From assembly GCA_031213475.1 (NCBI GenBank), contig JARUPZ010000024.1, positions 930,001 to 994,000 of the forward strand: a stretch of 64,000 nucleotides of DNA, written 5' to 3'. This stretch comes from Nereocystis luetkeana. Its lineage: Eukaryota > Sar > Phaeophyceae > Laminariales > Laminariaceae. A model generated the notes under the pieces. It did not search any database. It was given only the letters and a program-made list of their open reading frames with translations, and had not been told where the DNA came from. Positions 1 to 11,400 of the stretch are shown one piece after another (position 1 is the first letter of the stretch; each line of letters starts with the position of its first letter). Both the position numbers and the translations under genes were made by a program.

Positions 1-75
1 TGTGAGTTGCGATAGTTACGTAGCCCTGCGGAGGAAGGAGCGGAGCGGTGGTTCGGGTGTAGCAGCCCTACTCAC

Positions 76-101
76 AACGCTTCCTGAGGTTTTCGCGATG
101 G
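76..101 (-). CDS. Possible next small exon of the globin gene
   Basis: This 26-nt segment lies between CTTCAG and a perfect GTGAGT donor, in the phase left by the previous exon (PSRKPQEA). If the donor is not used, the frame meets TGA three codons later, so this could also be the end of the protein. It is too short for confidence. Confidence 0.3.
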
Positions 102-329
102 CTGAAGATTACGATGCGCCTCAATGCCGGTAAACTCCTCCAGAACCGCACCCCACGTTTGTCATGGACGACCTATAGCAGCTCTAGAAGGGTTAAGGGG
201 TTGGTTGGCGGCTTGCCACACCACTCGCGGCTTTTGGCACGGCGGCGGACACGCCTGCCTGCCTGCTTTGGAAAACCAATACCCGAAAGTCTTGAGCTGT
301 GAGACGGCAAGAAAAAACGCGTCACTCAC

Positions 330-940
330 CGAGTTATCCTCCAGCTTCGCCATAAGCTCGTGCAGCTTCATCTGTCTCCACGGGTTCACCCTCAAGCTCC
401 GCTCCGCTCCCCTCGCCCCGCTTCCACCACCGCCTCCTCCTCCTGTGTCACCCCCTCCGCGGCCACTGCCACCACCGCTCACCGCGTCTCCGGCCGCCCC
501 CGCTCCCTCCCCGTCTCCCCCGACACCACCCCGTGCCAACCCAGCCCCATTCTGCCCAAGCTGCTGCTGCTGCTGCTGAAGTCGCAGCGCTTTCCTGCCC
601 GACTCCCGCTGGCTTTCATCGGCAGAAAAGAAGCATCCGAAGGGGGGAGGGTCCATGCCGCTCGAAGCGTTCGAAGAGCCCGAGTTATCCTTGCGCCTCT
701 CGGCGTCCGCCGCGGCGGAGTCGGTGACCGCGAGAACAGCGTCCCCGTTTCTATCGCGTCGCTCCCCGCGGGACAACGCCCACCCCTCTTCCACTACAAC
801 TCCCGCGTTTTGAGTACGACTGCCACCGCTCCCTGCTCCTGCGGACGCCGCTGCCGCTGATGATGCTGCTGCTGCTGCTGCCGCTGCTGCCGCGGGTGCG
901 GCTATTGCTGCCGCGCTCATACTGCGTCCGGAGCGCATGC
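330..940 (-). CDS. Globin gene exon 9: Ala/Gly-rich segment with MKLHELMAKLEDN
   Basis: This 611-nt exon follows TTTTTTTTTGCGCAAG and is left in phase 0 at AACTCG/GTGAGT. It encodes MSAAAIAAP with an Ala run, SGMDPPPFGCFFSADESQRE, a short Gln run, a Gly-rich run and then RVNPWRQMKLHELMAKLEDN. The final stretch is predicted-helical in appearance and less simple than the rest, so it may be the start of a folded C-terminal part. Confidence 0.7.
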
Positions 941-1758
941 CTTGCGCAAAAAAAAAGCAAGGTAGGCGTGCGTGTTGCGTGTGGTGGTGGTGGGTGTGAG
1001 CGTGGGTGCCGATTTGTAGGAGGGTCTTGGTTTGTATGAGCGTGTGCTTATTTGTATGATCATTGAGCGTGTGCTTGTTTGTATGATCGCGTTGGTGCGC
1101 GTGGGTTGTTTGTGAGAGCGTTTGTATGTCTACATACTGGTTTATACTCCGCAAACGTTCATGCTTCGCACACCTACACCGGTATAAAAGTTGTAGTTGG
1201 TACCTGGTACATGGCAATAACCCTTAGACTGCGTGGTGCACATTTAGCTTGAACGAGGATTCTTCGACCCCCCCCCCCGCCCCCCCCCCCCCCCCCCCCC
1301 CTAAGCGATCCCTCACCTGGGTCTCCTCCCGCCGCCGAAGAGGGCGTCGGGACGGCTGTAGACGCCGGCGAAGCACTAGAAACCCTCAACAAGTGCGCCT
1401 GCCCCCCGGACCCTCCAGCATCGCTCCCCCGAGACCCATGGCCATGGCGAGAGTTATACCTACCCCCTCCTCCACCACCACCACCACCGTTCATATTCAT
1501 CCCACCACCATTACTCTGGCCGGAGGCACTGTTACCGCTGCCGTTGCTGCCACCAAGGCTAGAGCTAGCGCTGTGTTGGCTGGTGTTGCTGTTGCGGGAG
1601 GCGGTTCGAAAAGGGTGCCGTATGACGCTGGAGGCCGTTCGGCGCATGCGGGAGACGATGCCCCTTCGCCGAGCCGGGCCGTCCGTCGCGAGGTCCTCGC
1701 TGAAGTCGAACTCGCTGCGGGTAGGAGGGGGGGGGGGGGGGGGGTCTGCGTCAGCTAC

Positions 1759-1822
<64 letters not shown>

Positions 1823-2356
1823 AGTTGTTGTTGTTGTCGTTGGTGTTGTTGTTGTTGTTATTGCTGTTGGCGCTTGTTGCCGTTGTTGTCGTTGTTACTG
1901 CTGGTGTTGTTGTTGTGTCTGGTGTTGTTGATGCTGGAGCCCGCTGTTGTTGTCGATGAGGCTGCTACAGCTGCGGCTGTTGTTAGGGGTGGAGCTCGCT
2001 CTTGTTGCTGCTGCTACTGCTGGTACCGATTGCCGTGGAGGGTGATACTCGTTGATGGTGTTGGTGCCGTTCGTCCTTTGGTATTGTGTTGGTGCTGTTG
2101 TTACTACTGCTGGCATTTGTTGTGCTTGTTGTTATTGCTGTTGTTGACAGTATTGTTGTCGGTGGTTGCTCTTGTTGTTGATGGCGACGCTCGCAATTGC
2201 TGTTACTTCCGATATCGGTTGCTCGGCAATGGCTATCGTGGGTTTCCACAGCTCCAAGTGCAATGTTTGTAGTTGGTATTCTTATGCCAGGCATATCACA
2301 GTCGATAGGTTTGCTACTGCCATTGCCATGCTTTCGACCACCACCACTACTACTAG

Positions 2357-2404
<48 letters not shown>

Positions 2405-5400
2405 CGCTACACTTCGCCATCGTATGCACGAGAACGTCAGAGCAAAGCAGTACTTCACGTCTCGGAACATGTAAATGATTCCTACATCATGATCTAGCTC
2501 GTTTAAGGCAGATATATCATCTATTCCTGGCCTGCACGATCTGTGTGTTCTAGATCATGTTGCCCGGTGGGAGCCGCGTACCCTGCATGTTCTAGGACCT
2601 GTTTCCTGGGTTGGATCTGTACTATACTTATCTGGCACAACATCTCATAACGGCAGCACAGGATCTAGATCATATATCTGATCTATCTGTAGATGATCTA
2701 ACTGCAGATGGTCTGTCCGACGCGGGCCAACATCTTGAGTCCAATATTATATAATAGATATTATATATATATATATATTATATGTATCCCCCTCACCGTG
2801 GCGTGACTATATTTTATACCTATATTATACCTCAAGCCACGGTCCCACGTGCTGCATCGTCACATGATCCCCCACGGCCCCACCTACTGCGTCGCCCACC
2901 GTCCCACCTGCTGTCCCACCTACTGCCCTCACCTGCTTCCGAAGACGGACCCCGAATCCGCGCGCTCCATCGGCAACACCTCGTCCGTAACCGACTGAGA
3001 CCGAACATAGCCCGCCGTCAACGACATAGCTCCTTCGCGTCCCCTCCCTCGCCCCCCGCCCCCACCGCCCGCCCCACCCCCACCCCCCCCAGCGACTCCA
3101 CCACCACCACCACCACCACCACCACCACCTGCCGCGAGGTCTTGCGTTGCCCTCCCGGCTCCGATGGCCGCGGCTCGGCGTCGCAGAGCGTTGTCGTCGT
3201 CGTCCTCGAGGGAAGCCGAGCGGGTTATCTTCTTTCGACGAAGCAGGCTCAGCGACCCACGGGGCAACCCCAGGGCACTACCACCACCACCACCACCACC
3301 ATTGCCGGTCTTACCCGAGCTGTCACTGCTGACCGGACGCCGACTGCCGGACGATGATACGTTCTCCCCCGAAACAGTATTACCAGCACCAGCACCAGCA
3401 CCAGCACCACCACTAGCAGCGGCAGCGGTTCCAAACCCGGCGGCCCCTCCTCCTCCTCCCCCGGCTCCCGCCCCCCCTACCCCCGACCCACTCCCCGACC
3501 CCCCCCCAAACCCGCCTGCGGAGGAAAACCCGCCCGTTCGATTGTGGCCGCCGCCACCGCCGCCACCACTCCCGCCGGTGGTGGACACCACCCTCAACGA
3601 CTTGAGGGAGTTCGATCCGCGGTGGTCTTTGTCGACGGCAGAGGCGTTATCCGCCGGGGACGCCGATTCCGACTGACGGATCGAGTCCATGTTTCGAGCG
3701 AATGACAAGCCGGCATCGGCATCGGCATCGACACTCTCTCCTCCTCTGCTGGCTGTGATGCTGTTTTCGGGAGAAGACAGGGTTCGCCTGCTGGGAGGCT
3801 TGCTGGACGAGCCCGTCGGAGGCGACACTCTGGGTAGCGACGAGGGTATATAGGGGGAGGGGTGTGTGTGTGACCGGGGGGGGGGGGGGGGGGGGCGGGG
3901 GGGTGGGGTGGAGGAAGGGCGAAAGAGGAGCGGGTGATGGAGGAGGGCAAAGGGGAAGAGGGAGACAAATAATTCACCCAGTCCCGCAAGCCTAACAACA
4001 ACCGAACAACCGAAGAAACCAACAAAAACTCGCCACCTAGAACAAATCAACCAAAATAACAAACCAACGCGAAACAGCAAACAACCAAAAACCAGCCAAC
4101 AACCAGACCCCTCCCACCCCCACCGACCGACCACCGAACTAAACCAAGGACCAGCCCCGCGGCTCAACCCTCGAACCATCCGGAAACCTAACGAAATCCC
4201 GTTCACGTGTAATGACAATGCCACCCATTTTTTTGGGGACACAAAAACTACCTGAAGACAAAACCCACGCCAGGTATACATTCTTCAGTATGAGCAGTAA
4301 CGTTATTCACCCAATTAGGACGGCAGTCTCATTATGGGGGAAAACCACTCAGAAAGATTGAGTGTTTTGTTCCCAAAACGGGACTGCAGTTATACATGGG
4401 TTAGGCGCCCTTTGGGGTCCCTCGTAAGGGATAGGCAAGGGATATGCGATCAAGAACAACAAGACAACTTGGGTGGTGCTATCAACCGTCTACGAGCACA
4501 GCGCGAGGGCCCCAGGAGGATCACGTTGCGGCCACACCCGCCGGTGCCCTACGACTCCTCCTTGCTTTCGAACTCGATCACCCCCAGTTTGCATCATCCC
4601 CTCCCCAGTCACGCAGCAGTGGTTGGTCGTTCGCTATTACGGGGGACCATAGTAAATAGGACCTATGGTATAGATAAAAACCTATATATTGAACCATTTT
4701 TACTAACAATATTTGGTTCTATTGACTATGCCCCCAAAAGGGTAGCGTAGTAGTGCCGGTCCCTATACACTATAATGCCGGTATCATATGCGCCAGGCAA
4801 CAATACCGGCACTATAACGGCACGCGGCACTACTACGAACACTGCCACAATGGTGAATTCCATCTGTGCCAAGCGCTTCCATAGGCACTACGGTTTATAT
4901 ACCACTCTGTCCCAAAACGTAGGGACATGTTGTATTCGTTTTCAATACACAAAATATCACTTACATTCAGGGACATAGCGGTAGGGCGGCCGACACTGCT
5001 CAGCAAGGCGGTACGTGGCGTCTCCCAAGCCCACGAGAGGGTTTCAAATCAGGCACAACACTTGCACCCCCTACACTACGTGAGAAACTAAGCTAGGAAA
5101 TTCGTTACGACCGCAGTCCTGTTTTGGGGACAAGCCAGTCAAATTTCAAGAAGTTTGTCCCCAAAACGGCACTGCAGTCTTAAAAGGTTCAAGAGGGATA
5201 CCGTACATAAAGTTGAAATTAGTAGGGCTGGGCACTGGCACAGCATGCACTGGTAGTAGTAATCCACTGATCGGCCTGGCCTGTATATTCGCGAGCACAT
5301 TTTATCGCGCGTACGCCCGAAAAAACACACCAAATAAATAGAGTATCTCAACCCACCAACCTCGTTTTCGTAGGGGGAGGGACCATAGACCCTGGCATCC

Positions 5401-8400
5401 CTACAACGCCGGGTTTTCACCGACCAGGCAGGCATTGCTTGCATCAAGCGCGAAGCGCCGTGAGTCGTTGGGCGAGTCGTATGAAGGGCGAGCTGCATCC
5501 TACTGAGAACCGCTTCAGAGGCGGGTTCTCTTGCATTTGGATGACAGCATCAATTAATTGATTTTATTTCTGATGCGGGACACTTCCAGAGACAGCAATG
5601 GGGTTGCTATGTAACTGCCTCGTGGGTGCCGAGATGATAGAGGGGGGGGGCGATACACCCCTGCATTCCAGCACTTCTGCTTGATTTTGACGGCAGTACA
5701 ACCTCTATTGACTTGAGTCAGCCAGCACTCAGCCCCAAAAATGCGAGTGCATACATGCAGCCTGCACGCATCAACCCTGAGAAAAAAAAGGGGGTTGAAA
5801 AAAAGTCAAAAACTCTCGACTCACCGAGTGCCTTCCCCACCACCCCGCCCGGCTCCAGCGTACACCCCTCCCCCCTTCCTCAAGCTCCCGCCGCTCCCGA
5901 ACGCCCGCCCCGTAGGGCTGTTGCTCGAGCTCAGAGCGTCCGGCTCCCCATCCGACAAGAAGCACGCCGTAGGGGGCACGTCGAGGTCCACCGAAGGGCC
6001 CGCCGACAGGGGGCCCGTCGCCATCGACGAAGCGGCGCTAATCTTCCTTCCCCACGCATTCTCCCCCTTCTCCCGCCCCTCTCCCCCCCCATTACCGCCG
6101 CCTCCTCCGTCCTTCTTAGAAACTTTGGTGGCGGAGTTCGACGAGAGCGCGGGTGCGTAGGCGGAGGAGTGGGGGTCCACCCCCGCCCCCCTTGACTTAA
6201 AAGGTGGCGGCGCCTGGCGAAAGTGTAGGGTAAGGTAGGGCAGGGTAGAGAGAGTAGTGTGGGGGAAGGTTGGGTTGGGTGAGGTAGTGGCATGGGTAGG
6301 GTAGGGAACGGTAGGGTAGGGTAGGGTAGGGTAGGGTAGGGTATGGTAGGGTAGGGTAGGGTATGGTAGGGTGGGTAGGGTAGGGTAGGGTAGGGTAGGG
6401 CAGGGTAGGGTACGGCAGGGCAGGGTAGGGTAGGGTAGGGCAGGGCAGGATAGGGTATACGACTATCACCTCTGCTAAGCCGGGGGGGGGGGGGGGGGGG
6501 GGGACACGAAAATGGTTGGTTGGAGGGTTAAGTACTTACTGTCGTAATTTCGCAATGCAAGGAGCTGTCCAACACGGGATACACCTTGATCCTACTTGTC
6601 CTGCTGAACGCTCAACAATTCTTATCTGATTTACTATACCGTTCCTGGGCCGCAAAAAGGTGGAAATAAGGCAGAACGAATGCAGCGGTGCATCAAGTCT
6701 GCATTACATAACTACCAGGTATAGATATCAACAGACCAAATATCCCTGTTGCTGTGCTGATAGAACAAATGCAGCAGTGCAGAAGCCTAGCAGTACATTT
6801 ATCGCATTTATCAAATGACAACAAAGCGACAATATACCATCAACGTGACACGACAAGGGAAAGAAGCTTTGACTATTAATACTCGTATCACACAACTTTT
6901 CAGGATTCCGCTATGTGCAGGACCGGCGGCCACAAAACTTGGTACAGGACGTGCGTCGCCCATTGTAACCTTGAGAGTCGGCCCAGACCAACCAGCGACC
7001 CCAGGCCTACAGTGACCACTGTAACCCAGACCCTAACCCCAACCCGAAACCGAACCCTTTCGGGGGCTCGAGGTCGTCATGGGCAAGTCACGCGGCTTTC
7101 GCCGCGTGTTTTGGTGGCGTTTCTCCAAAAAAAACGTCCGGGCGGACGAAATATCAGCCTCTGGGCCAATAAGACCCGCGTCCTGCACAAAGTTTCGCGC
7201 CGACCCGTCCCGCACACAAGACCACCCTCCGGAGGGCAGCCTATCAATAGAGCCGTTGGACGCTGTGGAAAAAAAATACATTGAAACCTACTACCAGTAT
7301 CATATAATATAAATATAAATAGTACCTATTAATAGTACCCGCAGTGGACCCCGTTAACGCCTCGCTCGCCAGGAAACCAACCCTACCCCAAGAACGAATG
7401 GAACTGTCGTCAGCTGCTGTTGTGTGCCGGTGGAAGACACACTGCCGTACTAAAAACAAGACACGCATCACCTCTCCGGAGATTTTCGGTCAGAGGGCGC
7501 GGGCTTCCGTCGCTCGTAGAATAATTGCAAACACTTTCAGTCAAAACTGTGTGGGCTGGTGGAAGGCGCATTGACCCTCTTGGGACTTCAGAGCGGAAAA
7601 CGTGGACGATGAAAATTAACGGGCCGCAACCACGGCCACCGCTGTGTGGTTTGGGGGATACAGACTGGTACATACCTGGTATCCGAGTTGCAATGGCTGA
7701 AAGCAAGGAGCCGAACGGGATGGGCGCAACATGATCCTATCAGTACTGCTGAGCCCCCACGGTCCTCGAGGGCATTTGATAACAGCAAAAAACTGAAATT
7801 ATCGTTGACTTGGTCGCTATCGAGGGCCCCCAAAAGGGTGAAAAACACGGCATTTTTTCTTTTTCCGGGAACAAGGGGAAAAAAAATCGTCTGGCGGCAG
7901 GGATTTTCGGGGGGTTTCACCTAGAAGTCAGAAAGGGGTCCCCTACGTATACTTTACGCGGCCGTCAAAAAATTACTTCACCATTTTCTATCCAGAAAAA
8001 ACAGGATATAAATGGCGTTTAGGGGTGGTGCTTTGTTACACAAGCTATTATCAACACGAGGAGCTATATATACCACCCGAAAAATGAATTCAAAAAACGT
8101 TTGTTCGCGTCACCCGAACACCCGACCAACATTTTCACTACAGTATGTATGCGCTACGGTAGTCCTAAAACAAGTATCTACTGCCGTATGGAGGAAAACT
8201 ATCATCGGTATATAGTTGCTCACTTGAGGAACTTAACCCATATAGGACCCCAGTCCCGTTTTGGGGGCAAACTACTCATAATGTATGTGCTTTGTCCCCA
8301 CATATGGGACTGCGGTGCTAAAAGGGTTAACCCGTCCTAAAATACTGAGCCGAAAAGTGCTGCCCCTGCCGTATCGTGGCATTGGTTAGGACCGTTCTGA

Positions 8401-11400
8401 GGACCGTTTCCATGACAAATATCTACTCCGAAAGTTCCGTGTATAATCGGGATAGAAGTGATACTTCGCTCGTTCGCAAAAAAAAAAAACGACGAACAAG
8501 GGAATATGTTGCAGCCCGCGTTACCTGTTTATTCGACGCACCCCTGAAGGGCGGCTATAGAGCCGTTGGAGGTGATGGACGAAGAGATCAACGACGAAAA
8601 TACCAACGAAAAAAACAAAAACAAAAGGAAAGGTGCTGCCAGCGCCATGTATTGATGCAACGTACCTCTAGAGCGGTTGGAGTTGATGCACGAAGAGGTC
8701 AACAACGAAGACACTGACAAAAACAAAGTGCAAGGAAAGGTGCTGCTAGCGCTATCTGTTTATTCAACGTGCCTCCGGAGGGCGGCCAGAGTCGCTGGAA
8801 GCAATGGACGAAGAGGTCAACGACGTTAAAAAAAAAAAACACACACACACACACACACAAGGAAAGGTGCTGCCAGCGCTATGGTGTACTGCAGTGTATG
8901 TATCCAACGTACCTCCGGAGGGCGGCTAGAGCCGTTGGAGGTGATGGACGAAGAGGCCAAGGACGAAGAGGTCAACGATGAAGACACGGAGGACACCGAC
9001 AACGGCACCCTCTTCACCACTCTGTCAGGAGTGGCCATCGACCGGGTGCTCCCGGGCGAAAAACGCTTGTTCGGTCGAGCCCGCCAGTCCGAGAGCGCAC
9101 TCCACATCTGGGATTCAAAACACCCAAAAAAATACAACAACGAAGTAACAGGGGGTAGGAAACGGGGTGGTAGGCGACGGAAGGGGAGGCCAGGGCGATT
9201 GTCGATCGAGGGCAGATTTCCACTCGCCACATCAGGCGGTAATATTAAGAGCGTTCAACATAAATATGAAAAAAAACAAACGGTCCTTACATTTCAGACC
9301 AGAGCTGTCTTCGAAAATATGGAAATGGTCGACACAAGTAATGTGCACGAGCCGTACCGTAACCTTGATCCCAACCCTAAGCCAATCAGACTCAACCAGA
9401 CATGTTTTTGGCTTGACTTGGACAGGCGGAAATATGTACGACTTGGAGGGCAGGTGGCTAAAAACTTATTCGAGAAAAGGGTCGGGGGTCACTGAACGCG
9501 AGAATGGATAGCACGGAGACTGCTGTCGCTCTAACCCTACGCCAATCAGACGAAACAAACCGTTGGTTACTGCTGTACCGCTGTTCCGTTTGTCTCGTAC
9601 CGGTACACAGCAGTGCGCCTCAACCATTTTCTGAAAAAAAAAAAAAAAACTGGTAAGCTCTCGTACTGGCATCAACCATGCCAAAAACAATATTCGAGAT
9701 ACGTATAAGTCCGCAGGATTTCACGACAAACGACTAATCGGTAGGTGCCATTCTTCAACGAACCGACTAGTAGCCGGCAAGTCGGATGGCCAGCCGACAC
9801 GCCAACTCGCAAATCAGGCAAGCGTTTCGAACCAAAACAGCCCTCCTCCGCGGTCGAGGGAGCCCCGCGCCAAGAAAGGAAAAAAGTGTACCAGGGGTAT
9901 CCCGTATTCAACAATCCTTCGTACAAGTATGGAAACCCCAACGAGTCGGTCGTTTCCCCGGGCCGGGGAAACGACTAGCGAGCAGTCCGACCAATAACTA
10001 TTACGGGGGACCATAGTTAATAGGACCTATGGTATACATAAAAACTATATATTTCACCATTTTTACTATTAATAACAATATTTGGCCCAATTAACTATGG
10101 TCCCCCGTAATAGTTGGTGACGCAACATGTACGAAGAGCTCCACCAATAATCTGCAGCCAACCCTGATGCCTCACGTACTGCTGTAGTCCCACCAATAAC
10201 AACAGGGGAACATGCTGAAACATACCTACGTGGATACATAGGGCTGGGCATTGATACAGGATGTACTGGAAGTAGCAATCCACTGATTGACCCGCTGAGC
10301 AGTACAATCGCCAGGAATTGTGATCGTACTTCGAACTACGAACGCCCAAGAAACACGCCATACTATAGTACAGAAACCCGCCAAATTCGTCTTGAGACGA
10401 GAGAGGAGAGAGGAGAGACAGTATACTGCTGCAATCCAGTATACTGGTTGATTCTGACGACAGCATAATCGCTACCGGGCGAGTCAGCCAGTGCCCAGCC
10501 TTAGGGATATGTGACTTTCGAGTCCATCGTGGACTCTGACCATTAATATTAATAATTCGGACCCCGAAAAAGACGGTGGCCGTACCGCAGGTCGTGCCGA
10601 GTCACAGCTCCACCAATCACCGAGCGCCAACCATGACACCTCACCTCCGACAGGCTGGTGCCGTGCGTGCTCCCCCAGCTCTCCACCGTCCTCTCTACGA
10701 CGACCATGATGGCGAAGCTCATGACCTGCCCCCAGGCCTCAGCCACAGCCGCGGTCCACACCCCCTCGCCAGCACACGACTGCAGCCCATCGGCCAAAGA
10801 AGAGATTGAAAAAACGTCATGTTACCAACGCGGGGAAAACATGTACAATAAAAAAAAGGGAGGAGCAAGAGTAAGTACCTTCTTGAAATAAGAAATACAT
10901 ATTACGTATGGAAAATAGGAAACCCACATGACAAACACACCAAAAAAAATAAGAAATAACAATGACAGCAACAGGTCTTGCCTTCAAAGGCAACGGGGTT
11001 GACTACGAGGCTCCCATCCGGCCACATGATCTAGATCATGCCGATCATTGACGTAGATCAGGCATATTTCTTCCCTGAACTGGCTAGACCACAGATCATT
11101 ACACGGGGATCTGACTTCGACCGCAACGCCCCATGGAGATCAGATAAGACCAGGCATCTCCCTGCCCGGAACTGTTTAGACCATAGACGATCAACTGGGG
11201 GTCTCTTCTGAACGGCAACGGGCCATGCAGAGCATGGACGCATCTCTCCTGAACTGTTTATACGACAGATCGTGAAATACGGATCTGACCTGTATGGCAA
11301 AAATGCGAAATTACCATACGGTTCCCACCCGGAAAAGCGATTCACGCAATATCATCCAAAGGGGATCTGACCTCGAAGGAAAAAATGATATACTGCTTTT

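Noticed and set aside
941-1217. N-terminal extension of the 351-codon minus frame over exon 9
   Set aside because: The part above 940 lies beyond a good acceptor, is low in coding character (His/Thr-rich from GT repeats), and the phase-matched splice enters at 940.
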